A DNA stretch of 64,000 bases from an uncultured Bacteroides sp. (GTDB lineage Bacteria > Bacteroidota > Bacteroidia > Bacteroidales > Bacteroidaceae): the NCBI GenBank assembly GCA_900552645.1, contig USAN01000010.1:1-64000 (forward strand), written 5' to 3'. Position numbers and translations under genes: made by a program. Shown one piece after another: positions 1-8,773 of this stretch (positions are counted from its first letter, which is position 1; the number at the start of each line of letters is the position of its first letter). The notes under the pieces are model-generated. The model ran no database searches. It worked only from the letters and a program-made list of their open reading frames with translations, and was not told the origin of the DNA.

Positions 1-268
1 ATATACTAAGATACTATTAGTGATAATACGGGGTAACAAACTATGAAATGGGTATTATGCAATTATCCCTCAATATATCTTTGTATTACTTCCTCTCAAT
101 TTATCTAACCTTATATCAGAAATATATTATATAATTCGTATGTAAAAATGAATTTTATAAAGATGTTATATACGGTATATATTATGTAACACTTTAATAA
201 ATACTTCTTAATGTGCTTTTATATTTTTGTTATCGAAAAGTTAACTTATTTATAATCTTAAATTTAAT
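1..268. other. Gene-free leader region upstream of CE6-GH5 gene
   Basis: Very AT-rich and no supportable coding sequence on either strand. The only signal is a TATTTTTG at 222-229, about 40 bp before the first gene, matching the Bacteroidetes -7 consensus TAnnTTTG; no convincing -33 TTG partner is visible. The left end of the window may cut a neighbouring gene's downstream region. Confidence 0.5.
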
Positions 269-2953
269 ATGAAGAATATAACAGCATTTTTATTTTCTAT
301 TTTATCACTATTTTGTGTTTTATCGTGTTCGGATAATAAAATTGAAGAGATAAAAAAACCAGATCCGGATATTCCAACAATTCCGGAAGAGAGTAACAAA
401 GTAGACAAGAACTTTCAGATATATCTATGTTTTGGTCAGTCTAATATGGAAGGTAATGCAACTCCAGAAGAAATAGATAAGATAGGCATAAGTGATAGAT
501 TCAAAGTTATGTGTTCTTCTTCTGATGATGAAGCTCATAATGGACATAAACTAGGAGAATGGTATACAGCTATACCTCCTCTGTGTAGATGGAATACTGG
601 GTTGACCCCAATAGATTATTTTGGAAGGACCTTGATTGAGAAACAATCTTCAGATGTAAAGATAGGTATTATTATGGTAGCTATGGGAGGGAGTGGAATA
701 GATGCTTTTGATAAACAGAACTACCAAGAATATTATAAAAATGCAGATGCATGGCAGAAAGGACTTATGAATGCTTATGGTGGGAATCCTTATGGTCGGC
801 TAGTAGAACTTGCTAAAAGGGCTCAAGAACAAGGTATAATAAAAGGAATACTTATGCATCAAGGCGAGAGCAATAATATGCAACAGGATTGGCCTACTAA
901 GGTTAAGAAAATTAGAGATGATTTAATGAATGATCTTCATTTAAGTGCCGATACTGTACCGCTTTTGGTAGGAGAAATGTTGAGTCAGGCACAAGGAGGT
1001 ATATGTTGGGGAATGAATGATATAATAGCTACTCTTCCCAGTAAAATAAATAATTGTCATGTAATATCTTCGTCCGATTGTGCAGGTCGTGACGATAATC
1101 TTCATTTCACGGCTACCGGTTATAGAAAATTGGGTAAACGTTATGCTAATCAGATGTTATCTTTATTAGGCATATATAATTCAAATTTACCTGAACTTAC
1201 TGTTTCTGGTCGTTATCTTAAGGATGAGAGTGGGAGAGTGGTAAATCTTCATGGATTTGCTCAGACCTATAGTCCGTGGTTTAATGAAGAGGGTAAAATA
1301 TGGAGCAACTATGATGTAGATGCTTGTTTAAAGTATAACAAGGGACTTATAGACCGTATTCTTGAAGCAGGTTGGAAAATGGATTTCCTCCGTCTTCATA
1401 TGGATCCTTACTGGTCTAATACTCCAGGAATAAGCGTTACCGGAGAAAATGACATAAAGGCTTTCTCACTTACTAGATTTCGTAAATATCTTGATGAGGT
1501 GTTTATTCCAATGGCTGATTATGCTAATTCAAAAGGAATGTATGTAGTAATGCGGCCTCCAGGGGTATGTCCAGAGAAAATTGCAGTTGGCGATCAATAT
1601 CAGCAATATCTAAATACAGTATGGACAGAAGTAGCTCAGCATCCTAGACTGAAAAATAATCCTGGAATTATGTTCGAATTAGCAAATGAACCTGTTACAA
1701 TTCTCGGAACCGATGGAACATATTCAGGAAGTGGCGATGGACAGTTTAAGAACCTTACATTATATTTTCAGGCAATTGTTAATAGTATACGTAATACAGG
1801 GTCTAAAAATATACTTTGGATACCCGGATTAGGATGGCAGGCCGAATACAGAGGGTTTGCTAAGTATCCTATTGTAGGCGAAAATATAGGATATGCAGTT
1901 CATGTATATCCAGGATGGTTTAATAGTGGATCGGGTTATGAAGCATTCCAAAGAGGTTGGGATGAACAGGTTAAGCCAACAGCTGATTTTGCTCCAATAA
2001 TGATTACTGAAATGGATTGGGCACCCGAAAAATATAAATCTTCATGGGGAAAAGCAGAAACAGGAGTAACCGGCGGAGAAGGTTTTGGAGCTAACTTTAA
2101 ATATATTACAGATACTTCAGGAAATGTAAGTTGGTTATTATTTACTAGTCCTCATCTTTTGGCTAACTTTAAGAATACTCCAGGGATACCTGGCGCATAT
2201 ACTTTTCTTAATGATCCAGAAGCTTGTCCTTGGCCTATATATCATTGGTATAAGAATTATGCCGACAATAGCGACAATAATATAAACAGTGCTTTGGAAA
2301 AACTGCAGATAATGAATCTAACTACTTCTACACTTTCTGTACTTACAGCTAGTGTACGTTCTATAATAGTTAAGGCCATATATAAGGATGGAAGTGAAGA
2401 TATAGTAACCTCTAAGGCTGTATATAGTAGTTCGGCACCTGCGATAATCTCAATAGATAAAGGTAAGATTGAAGCCTTGAAAGAAGGTACTGCTATTATT
2501 ACTATTTCTTATCAAGGATCTTTGGGTGATACTAAATCCTTGCAGATATCTGTAAATGCTTCTACATTTCCTTTAACGAGTGATGTTTTTAATCCAAGCA
2601 TTTGGGAAAAAGGTACATTTAATGCTGATACACGTACATTGGTAACCGGACAATATGGTTTTGGAGGATGGAAATATAGTAATGGACTTAATCTTTCGGA
2701 TTATAAAACTCTTACTGTAGAGTTAGGAAACGACAATGAGTGTAGTGTATCTTTCCGTTTGTTTGATACCGATAATTATTGGACAGACCCGGCTTTGTTT
2801 GATTTTGGGAACTCTCGAAAGATTACAATAGATTTGAATAATATGTATACATCGAAGAATGTAAAGGTATCTTCAGAACACATATATATTGCAGGATTTT
2901 GGTCTACCGGAGGCAAGCCTATAGTTATAGAGAAGATATATCTTGATAAGTAA
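269..2953 (+). CDS. Two-domain CE6-type acetylesterase / GH5 glycoside hydrolase lipoprotein
   Basis: 894 aa secreted lipoprotein, probably acting on acetylated xylan or mannan. Residues 1-20 are a lipoprotein signal with lipobox LSC and Cys20. Residues about 49-300 are an SGNH/CE6 esterase domain: GQSNM with Ser58, MHQGES, and Asp276-x-x-His279 completing the triad. Residues about 310-680 are a GH5 barrel with ELANEP (Glu474 as acid/base) and ITEMDW (Glu581 as nucleophile). A Big2-like Ig domain follows (about 690-780), then a C-terminal beta-sandwich of about 105 aa that may bind carbohydrate. First gene of a three-gene operon with two more esterases, 14 bp downstream. The catalytic assignment is firm at family level; the polysaccharide substrate is inferred from the esterase company. 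Confidence 0.85.
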   Translation: MKNITAFLFSILSLFCVLSCSDNKIEEIKKPDPDIPTIPEESNKVDKNFQIYLCFGQSNMEGNATPEEIDKIGISDRFKVMCSSSDDEAHNGHKLGEWYTAIPPLCRWNTGLTPIDYFGRTLIEKQSSDVKIGIIMVAMGGSGIDAFDKQNYQEYYKNADAWQKGLMNAYGGNPYGRLVELAKRAQEQGIIKGILMHQGESNNMQQDWPTKVKKIRDDLMNDLHLSADTVPLLVGEMLSQAQGGICWGMNDIIATLPSKINNCHVISSSDCAGRDDNLHFTATGYRKLGKRYANQMLSLLGIYNSNLPELTVSGRYLKDESGRVVNLHGFAQTYSPWFNEEGKIWSNYDVDACLKYNKGLIDRILEAGWKMDFLRLHMDPYWSNTPGISVTGENDIKAFSLTRFRKYLDEVFIPMADYANSKGMYVVMRPPGVCPEKIAVGDQYQQYLNTVWTEVAQHPRLKNNPGIMFELANEPVTILGTDGTYSGSGDGQFKNLTLYFQAIVNSIRNTGSKNILWIPGLGWQAEYRGFAKYPIVGENIGYAVHVYPGWFNSGSGYEAFQRGWDEQVKPTADFAPIMITEMDWAPEKYKSSWGKAETGVTGGEGFGANFKYITDTSGNVSWLLFTSPHLLANFKNTPGIPGAYTFLNDPEACPWPIYHWYKNYADNSDNNINSALEKLQIMNLTTSTLSVLTASVRSIIVKAIYKDGSEDIVTSKAVYSSSAPAIISIDKGKIEALKEGTAIITISYQGSLGDTKSLQISVNASTFPLTSDVFNPSIWEKGTFNADTRTLVTGQYGFGGWKYSNGLNLSDYKTLTVELGNDNECSVSFRLFDTDNYWTDPALFDFGNSRKITIDLNNMYTSKNVKVSSEHIYIAGFWSTGGKPIVIEKIYLDK

Positions 2954-2967
2954 TTTAATTAGATATT

Positions 2968-3831
2968 ATGAGAAATAAACTTTTAAGATATCTTTTATCT
3001 GGTGCATTTCTATTGCTGTTTTCCTCATTTTTATGGCCTCAGAGTAGTAATAGTCGGGTTGAGTTTCATAAAATGCCTTGTACCAAATTACAGGGAGTGA
3101 GTGAACGAGATTATACTGTATATCTACCTCCCAGTTATGATAATACAAAAAGCCGTAAATATCCTGTATTATATCTTTTGCATGGAGGTAACTGTTCTAA
3201 TCGAGATTGGGTTACCCACGGAAATCTTCAAGCTGTGACAGATAGTTTGATAAGAATTGGAATGGCGAAAGAGATGGTAATAGTATGTGCCGAAGGTAAT
3301 CAGAATTATATGATATGGTTTGATGCTCCACATTGGAAATATGAAGATTTCTTTTTTAATGAATTTATACCTTATATAGAGAATAAATATAGAATAATTG
3401 GCGATAAAAGGAATCGTGCTGTGGCTGGATACTCCATGGGTGGAGGTGGTGCTGTGGTGTATGGAGTTCATTTTCCCGAGAAATTCAATTCAATATGCGG
3501 AATGAGTAGCTATTTAAGAAGTCAGCATTTAGAAGGGTTAAAGAACGATCCTACTTCTAATGAACGTCAGAGAATTGTTGATGACAATAATCCTATAATA
3601 AGAATAGAAAGAGCCGATAATGTAGATATAGAGAGATGGAAGAAAGTCAACTGGTTCATAGACTGTGGAGATTCCGACTTTACATACGATCCAAATATGA
3701 ATCTTATCTCAGCATTTCATAGCAGAGGAATTCCTTATAGATTATATGTAGAAGAAGGTGGACATGATTGGAAATATTGGGAGAGATCTCTTAAAAGAGT
3801 TATATGCTTTGTATCAGAGAAAATAATGTAG
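2968..3831 (+). CDS. CE1-type esterase (acetylxylan/feruloyl esterase-like)
   Basis: 287 aa alpha/beta-hydrolase of the esterase D/CE1 group, with an N-terminal hydrophobic signal (about residues 1-25) and so probably periplasmic. The family core is visible: YPVLYLLHGG (oxyanion region), nucleophile elbow GYSMGG with Ser156, and GGHDW with His266 near the C terminus. CE1 enzymes remove acetyl or feruloyl groups from xylan. It lies 14 bp after the CE6-GH5 gene and 15 bp before a second CE1 gene, so the three are almost surely cotranscribed and cooperate in stripping side groups before backbone cleavage. Exact ester specificity cannot be read from sequence. Confidence 0.8.
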   Translation: MRNKLLRYLLSGAFLLLFSSFLWPQSSNSRVEFHKMPCTKLQGVSERDYTVYLPPSYDNTKSRKYPVLYLLHGGNCSNRDWVTHGNLQAVTDSLIRIGMAKEMVIVCAEGNQNYMIWFDAPHWKYEDFFFNEFIPYIENKYRIIGDKRNRAVAGYSMGGGGAVVYGVHFPEKFNSICGMSSYLRSQHLEGLKNDPTSNERQRIVDDNNPIIRIERADNVDIERWKKVNWFIDCGDSDFTYDPNMNLISAFHSRGIPYRLYVEEGGHDWKYWERSLKRVICFVSEKIM

Positions 3832-3846
3832 TTAAATTGTTATATT

Positions 3847-4956
3847 ATGAAAAAAACATTTTTATTAGGAGCATTATTACTGGCCAGCAGCCTTATATAT
3901 GCTCAGAAGCCGGCGGAAACCAATGTGGCAGGTAATCAATATCCGGCTATTTATCCAGATAACCGTATAGAGTTTAGGATAAAAGCTCCTCAGGCAAAGA
4001 AGGTACAGGTTGACATTGGTAAAAAGTATGATATGGTGAAAGGAGATGATGGGATTTGGAAAATAACTACCGATAAGATTGGTTCGGGAATACATTACTA
4101 CAGTATGATAGTTGATGGACTATCAGTGAACGATCCTGCAAGTGAAACATTCTATGGATGTAGCCGTATGATGAGTTGCATTGAAGTACCTTACCCTGAA
4201 AATGAAGATCAATATAAGGTGCAGGATATCCCTCATGGAGAAGTGAGGACAAAATACTACTATTCGAATGTTACTAAATGTTTTAGAAAAATGTATATAT
4301 ATATCCCTGCCGGGTATGATCAGAATATAGATAAGAAATATCCGGTGTTATATATAATGCATGGCGGCGGCGAAGATGCACGTGGTTGGGTAAATCAGGG
4401 AAGAGGAGATATTATACTGGATAATCTTATTGCTAAGGGAAAAGCTGTTCCTATGATTATGGTAAGCCTTGATGCTAATCTGGGAAGAGTATATGATAAT
4501 GTAACAGCCGAAATAATGGATAATGTAGTACCTTTTATTGAAAAGAATTACAGAGTTGATGCATGTCCAGAAAAACGAGCTTTGGCTGGGCTTTCAATGG
4601 GTGGTATGTATACTCTGCATGTAGGTGTTCCTAGAAGTGACTTTTTTAATTATCTTGGAGTATTCAGCTCGGGATGGTTTGCTAAGAATACTGGATTCTT
4701 TGATACAAGTAAGGAATCTGAAGCATGTTACAATTATCTTGAAAATAATAAGACTAACTTTAACAAGAATATGAAATTATTTTGGATTGCAATGGGTAGT
4801 CCAACAGATATAGCTTATAATAACTGTAATGATATGATGAAGCGCTTTGATCAATTAGGAATAAATTACAAATATTATGAGTCGAAGGAAGGAGGACATA
4901 CATGGCCTGTATGGCGTGAAGATCTATTCCTGTTTGCACCGCAATTGTTTAGGTAA
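3847..4956 (+). CDS. CE1-type esterase with N-terminal E-set/CBM48-like domain
   Basis: 369 aa. Residues 1-19 are a signal peptide ending near YAQK. Residues about 30-120 are an Ig-like E-set domain (EFRIKAPQAKKVQVDIG and HYYSMIVDGLSVNDP), the module placed before esterase domains in many Bacteroides xylan enzymes. The esterase domain follows, with YPVLYIMHGGGED, GLSMGG (Ser250) and GGHTWPVW (His351). Last gene of the hemicellulose esterase operon; a strong hairpin at 4983-5020 follows. Likely an acetyl or feruloyl xylan esterase with a different preference from its upstream neighbour. Confidence 0.82.
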   Translation: MKKTFLLGALLLASSLIYAQKPAETNVAGNQYPAIYPDNRIEFRIKAPQAKKVQVDIGKKYDMVKGDDGIWKITTDKIGSGIHYYSMIVDGLSVNDPASETFYGCSRMMSCIEVPYPENEDQYKVQDIPHGEVRTKYYYSNVTKCFRKMYIYIPAGYDQNIDKKYPVLYIMHGGGEDARGWVNQGRGDIILDNLIAKGKAVPMIMVSLDANLGRVYDNVTAEIMDNVVPFIEKNYRVDACPEKRALAGLSMGGMYTLHVGVPRSDFFNYLGVFSSGWFAKNTGFFDTSKESEACYNYLENNKTNFNKNMKLFWIAMGSPTDIAYNNCNDMMKRFDQLGINYKYYESKEGGHTWPVWREDLFLFAPQLFR

Positions 4957-4982
4957 CAGTAGGTATAGTAAAATTAACAATA

Positions 4983-5020
4983 AAAAGTCCTATTATTCTT
5001 TATAAAATAATAGGACTTTT
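4983..5020. terminator. Bidirectional terminator between esterase operon and upp
   Basis: Perfect 15-bp inverted repeat, AAAAGTCCTATTATT (4983-4997) and AATAATAGGACTTTT (5006-5020), with an 8-nt loop. T-runs on both strands suit it to stopping the convergent esterase operon and upp. Confidence 0.9.
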
Positions 5021-5080
5021 CGTTAGATAAAATCTATACATTATAAGTTTTTAGATAATTAACCTATAGGATAATATATT

Positions 5081-5734
5081 TTATTCTTTTTCACCATAAG
5101 CAAGATCCCCCGCATCTCCAAGTCCCGGAACTATGTATGAATGAGAGTTAAGTTCAGGGTCAATTGCGGCACACCATATGGTAGTCTTATCTTCCGGAAA
5201 AACTGAAGCAATGAAATCTACAGCTTTTTGACTTGCAATTATTGATGCTACATGAATTCTTGAAGGTTTTCCCTTAGTAAGCATAGCTTGATAACTAAGT
5301 TCCATTGAACCACCCGTAGCTAACATTGGATCGGTAATTATAAGAATCTTGTCATCAATTCTTGGAGAAGCTATGTATTCAATATGTATATCAAACTTTA
5401 GAGTATCCTTGTATTTTCTATAAGCAGAAACGAAAGCATTTTCGGCTTTGTCAAGATAATTAAGGAAGCCATTATGGAAAGGAAGTCCCGCTCTCAATAT
5501 AGTTGCAATTACTGGCTGCGCATTAGGAAGCGATTCTACTGCTATTCCTAAAGGAGTAGTAACCTCTTTATTCTCATATGGAAACGTCTTACTGATTTCA
5601 TATGCCATTATTTCGCCTATTCTTTCGATGTTGCGACGAAAGCGTAAGCGGTCATTCTGTATGTTTACATCACGTATCTCAGCAATGTATTGATTCAAAA
5701 TTGTATTTTCTTTGCTTAGGTTTATTATTTCCAT
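5081..5734 (-). CDS. upp: Uracil phosphoribosyltransferase
   Basis: 217 aa, normal family length. Converts uracil plus PRPP to UMP in pyrimidine salvage. The PRPP-binding loop is visible as ITDPMLATGGS and the uracil-binding C terminus as YIVPGLGDAGDLAYG. Cytoplasmic. It is transcribed alone, convergent with the esterase operon and divergent from pckA. The start is the first ATG of the conserved N terminus (MEIINLSKEN), typical of Bacteroidales Upp. Confidence 0.95.
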   Translation of the reverse strand: MEIINLSKENTILNQYIAEIRDVNIQNDRLRFRRNIERIGEIMAYEISKTFPYENKEVTTPLGIAVESLPNAQPVIATILRAGLPFHNGFLNYLDKAENAFVSAYRKYKDTLKFDIHIEYIASPRIDDKILIITDPMLATGGSMELSYQAMLTKGKPSRIHVASIIASQKAVDFIASVFPEDKTTIWCAAIDPELNSHSYIVPGLGDAGDLAYGEKE

Positions 5735-5885
5735 AGAAAATTGTTTTTATATATTTATTTGCTACAAAGTAACAAATAAATATTTTTTTTGTAAACTCTA
5801 AATAGCAAATTTGTTATACAATTATAAAACTTTATCCATTAAGGAAATATTTCTCTAATATATTCTTTTTTATAAAATAAAGCAT

Positions 5886-5933
5886 TATTTTTGTAGCGTC
5901 TTATACAATGGGATGTTAAAAAACATCTTTTTT
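5886..5933 (+). promoter_or_regulatory. pckA promoter -7 box and leader hairpin
   Basis: TATTTTTG at 5886-5893 fits the Bacteroidetes -7 consensus. Just downstream, at the likely start of the transcript, GATGTT (5912-5917) and AACATC (5922-5927) form a 6-bp hairpin followed by six T (5928-5933), a small terminator-like structure about 58 bp before the pckA start codon. Confidence 0.45.
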
Positions 5934-5990
5934 AAAAGAGTGAATATAAAAAGATTATATTATTCTATAACTCAATTAAATCATTTACAA

Positions 5991-7595
5991 ATGGCAAAAT
6001 TAGATTTAAGCAAGTACGGAATTACTGGTACAACAGAAATCGTACACAATCCTTCTTATGAAGAACTTTTCAAAGAAGAAACTCAGGCAGGTCTTGAAGG
6101 TTTTGAAAAAGGACTTCAAACTGAACTTGGAGCAGTTAATGTAATGACAGGTATTTATACCGGACGTTCTCCTAAAGATAAATTCCTTGTTAAGGATAAA
6201 ACAAGTGAAAATACTGTATGGTGGACTTCAGAAGAGTATAAGAATGATAATAAACCATGTAGCGAAAGCACTTGGGAAGTTTTGAAAAAACTTGCAATTA
6301 AAGAATTATCAAATAAGAAATTATATGTTGTAGATTGTTTCTGCGGCGCTAATGAAGCTACTCGTTTGAAAGTACGTTTCATTGTTGAAGTTGCATGGCA
6401 GGCACATTTTGTAACAAATATGTTCATTCAGCCTTCAGCAGAAGAATTGGCAAGCTTTGAACCAGATTTCACAGTTTACAATGCTTCTAAAGCTAAAGTT
6501 GAAGACTACAAAGAATTAGGACTGAACTCTGAAACAGCTGTAGTATTTAACTTGACTTCTAAAGAACAAATCATCCTTAACACTTGGTATGGTGGTGAAA
6601 TGAAAAAAGGAATGTTCTCTATGATGAACTATTTCAACCCACTTCGCGGAATTGCTTCTATGCACTGTTCTGCAAATACTAACATGGATGAAACTAGCTC
6701 TGCTATATTCTTTGGTTTGTCAGGTACAGGTAAGACAACTTTGTCTACTGACCCAAAACGTAAGTTGATTGGTGATGACGAGCACGGATGGGATGACGAA
6801 GGTGTATTCAACTATGAAGGTGGTTGCTATGCTAAGGTTATCAACTTGGATAAAGAAAGCGAACCAGATATCTTCAACGCTATTAAACGTGACGCTTTGT
6901 TGGAAAATGTAACTGTTGATGCTGAAGGTAAGATTGATTTCGCTGATAAGAGCGTAACTGAAAACACTCGTGTTTCTTACCCAATCAATCACATTACTAA
7001 CATTGTTAAGCCAGTTTCTAAAGGTCCTCACGCTAAACAGGTAATATTCTTGTCGGCTGATGCATTTGGTGTATTACCTCCAGTTTCTATCTTGAACCCA
7101 GAACAGGCTCAGTACTACTTCCTTTCAGGATTTACTGCGAAATTGGCTGGTACAGAACGTGGTATCACTGAACCAACTCCTACATTCTCTGCTTGTTTCG
7201 GTGCAGCATTCTTATCTCTTCACCCAACTAAATATGCTGAAGAATTAGTTAAGAAGATGGAAAAAACTGGTGCTAAGGCTTACTTAGTAAACACTGGTTG
7301 GAATGGTTCTGGAAAACGTATCTCTATCCGCGACACTCGTGGTATTATTGATGCAATCCTTGATGGTGCTATCGAAACAGCTCCAACAAAAACTATTCCT
7401 TACTTTGATTTCGTAGTTCCAACAGAATTGCCAGGTGTAGATCCTAAGATTCTTGATCCTCGTGATACTTATGCTGATGCTACTCAGTGGGATGTTAAAG
7501 CTAAAGATTTGGCTGAACGTTTCATTAAGAACTTCTCTAAGTTTACTGGAACTCAGACAGGTAAAGACTTAGTTAACGCAGGTCCTAAATTGTAA
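5991..7595 (+). CDS. pckA: Phosphoenolpyruvate carboxykinase (ATP)
   Basis: 534 aa. Interconverts oxaloacetate plus ATP and PEP plus CO2; in Bacteroidales it usually runs toward oxaloacetate in the fermentative succinate pathway. Visible motifs: the P-loop GLSGTGKTTLS (Lys248), the metal-binding GDDEHGWDDEG, and the substrate region ISIRDTRGIIDAIL. I chose the ATG at 5991 (MAKLDLSKYG), which matches the family N terminus. An in-frame ATG at 5913 lies within the leader hairpin and would add 26 non-conserved residues. Codon use is more biased than in neighbours (TTG Leu, GCT Ala, AAC Asn), as expected for an abundant protein. Confidence 0.96.
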   Translation: MAKLDLSKYGITGTTEIVHNPSYEELFKEETQAGLEGFEKGLQTELGAVNVMTGIYTGRSPKDKFLVKDKTSENTVWWTSEEYKNDNKPCSESTWEVLKKLAIKELSNKKLYVVDCFCGANEATRLKVRFIVEVAWQAHFVTNMFIQPSAEELASFEPDFTVYNASKAKVEDYKELGLNSETAVVFNLTSKEQIILNTWYGGEMKKGMFSMMNYFNPLRGIASMHCSANTNMDETSSAIFFGLSGTGKTTLSTDPKRKLIGDDEHGWDDEGVFNYEGGCYAKVINLDKESEPDIFNAIKRDALLENVTVDAEGKIDFADKSVTENTRVSYPINHITNIVKPVSKGPHAKQVIFLSADAFGVLPPVSILNPEQAQYYFLSGFTAKLAGTERGITEPTPTFSACFGAAFLSLHPTKYAEELVKKMEKTGAKAYLVNTGWNGSGKRISIRDTRGIIDAILDGAIETAPTKTIPYFDFVVPTELPGVDPKILDPRDTYADATQWDVKAKDLAERFIKNFSKFTGTQTGKDLVNAGPKL

Positions 7596-7621
7596 TTAGA
7601 TAGCTTATCTATTATATAGTG

Positions 7622-7652
7622 AAAGCGGTTCTTTTAAAGAACCGCTTTTTTT
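7622..7652 (+). terminator. pckA terminator
   Basis: AAAGCGGTTCTTT (7622-7634) pairs with AAAGAACCGCTTT (7636-7648) and is followed by a T-run. Strong intrinsic terminator directly after pckA. Confidence 0.9.
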
Positions 7653-7698
7653 ATTTGATAATTTTATACTTTTGCTTAAATCAATTAATATAATATTT

Positions 7699-8343
7699 AT
7701 GAAACAGTTTATCTCTATGTTAAGTATTGTGCTTTTGTTGTGCTCTTCGTGCAATGTTAATAAAGCAACTAGTAATGTCACTACTGATAAAGATTCCGTA
7801 AATACAGAAAATCCTGTAATAAGTGCTATAATGAAACGCAGAAGTATAAGGAAGTATTTTGATAAAGCGGTATCGGAAAAAGATCTTAAAATAATAGCAG
7901 AATGTGGTATAAATGCTCCGAGTGCGATGAATAAGCAACCATGGGAGGTTAGAATAGTAAATAGTTCTGAGTATATAAATGGTATATCTGATATATTCAG
8001 AAAATATAATCCAAAGATAGAACAAGATAGCACTTTCAAGAATATGTTCAGAAATGCTCCTTGTGTTATATTTATTTGTGCTCAGAAGAATGGGAATGGA
8101 CAGTTTGATTGTGGTTTGTTAAGTGAGAATATAATGTTGGCTGCTCAGTCTATTGGACTTGGAACATGCTGTCTTGGAAGTCCTATAAGGTTTATGAAAG
8201 AAAATAAGGAGTGTGAACCTTATATAGCAAAGCTTAATATATCTGAGGATTATGAACTGCTATATGCAATAGCTGTTGGGTATCCTGATGAAGAGCCATC
8301 TGCAAAACCCCGGGATGCTGAAAGAATTCAGTTTGTAGAATAA
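7699..8343 (+). CDS. Nitroreductase-family lipoprotein
   Basis: 214 aa. The N terminus MKQFISMLSIVLLLCSSC is a lipoprotein signal, unusual since most nitroreductases are cytoplasmic. The mature part is a FMN-dependent nitroreductase fold: MKRRSIRKYFDKAVSEKDL (FMN phosphate site), APSAMNKQPWEV, and the C-terminal GLGTCCLGSP and YAIAVGYPDEEP. Likely an NAD(P)H:flavin-dependent reductase of unknown substrate on the periplasmic side or outer membrane. The start at 7699 is preferred over the one at 7672 because it begins the signal peptide. Stands alone after the pckA terminator. Confidence 0.8.
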   Translation: MKQFISMLSIVLLLCSSCNVNKATSNVTTDKDSVNTENPVISAIMKRRSIRKYFDKAVSEKDLKIIAECGINAPSAMNKQPWEVRIVNSSEYINGISDIFRKYNPKIEQDSTFKNMFRNAPCVIFICAQKNGNGQFDCGLLSENIMLAAQSIGLGTCCLGSPIRFMKENKECEPYIAKLNISEDYELLYAIAVGYPDEEPSAKPRDAERIQFVE

Positions 8344-8442
8344 TAATTATGTATCAGTAGAACCTTTGTATGGATAAAGTTATTGTTTTGTGCTAATGTT
8401 ATATAGACAAGCTATTTACTAATAGGTGCTATATGATGTAAT

Positions 8443-8479
8443 GTGAATGATATGTGAAATATATCACTATATCATTCAC
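8443..8479. repeat. Long imperfect palindrome GTGAATGATAT...ATATCATTCAC
   Basis: GTGAATGATAT (8443-8453) and ATATCATTCAC (8469-8479) flank an inner GTGA...TCAC pair, making a 15-bp stem with one bulged base and a 6-nt loop. The half-site GTGAATGAT recurs at 8513-8521. Could be a protein-binding palindrome or an RNA hairpin; no T-run follows. Confidence 0.6.
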
Positions 8480-8562
8480 GCTTAATCTGGTGATTATTAA
8501 ATTTTTGGAATTGTGAATGATGTGACATTAGTTTTAAATTAAAGTAGGATTTATTTAGCTTG

Positions 8563-8653
8563 TCCAATAAAGAAACTATATATTATTTTTTTCTAAAGTT
8601 AAACTATAACTCGAATATTAAGACCCGAATTATAGTTTACACAATTTATTGGA
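8563..8653. repeat. Nested inverted repeat, MITE-like or structured RNA
   Basis: Outer arms TCCAATAAA (8563-8571) and TTTATTGGA (8645-8653) enclose inner arms TAAACTATAACTCG (8600-8613) and CGAATTATAGTTTA (8626-8639), complementary except for one pair. The whole is about 90 bp with no coding capacity. Confidence 0.5.
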
Positions 8654-8715
8654 TAGTGTCCAAAATAATCACTAATTTTCTACTTATTCATAATTCTTAC
8701 TTATCAAAATAATAA

Positions 8716-8747
8716 AACCCCAAAAGACTCATAAGTCTTTTGGGGTT
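8716..8747 (-). terminator. typA terminator
   Basis: Perfect 14-bp stem AACCCCAAAAGACT (8716-8729) and AGTCTTTTGGGGTT (8734-8747) with a 4-nt loop, 26 bp past the typA stop on the minus strand, followed there by T-rich sequence. Confidence 0.88.
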
Positions 8748-8773
8748 AATATTATATATATGAGTTTTATTGA

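Larger units (their letters stand above)
8344..8773. other. Gene-free region with nested inverted repeats
   Basis: No supportable ORF. It holds a long palindrome (8443-8479), a further copy of its half-site (8513-8521), a nested inverted repeat (8563-8653), and the typA terminator (8716-8747). See the separate entries. Confidence 0.6.

Noticed and set aside
269..4956. Complete Sus-type polysaccharide utilisation locus
   Set aside because: No SusC, SusD or matching regulator is seen within the window.
5913..5990. N-terminal extension of PckA from the ATG at 5913
   Set aside because: The extra 26 residues are not typical of the family and the ATG lies within a leader hairpin right after the promoter; MAKLDLSKYG at 5991 matches known starts.
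8344..8715. tRNA or other stable RNA gene
   Set aside because: Stem-loops here do not form a cloverleaf and no T-loop GTTCRA or CCA pattern was found.
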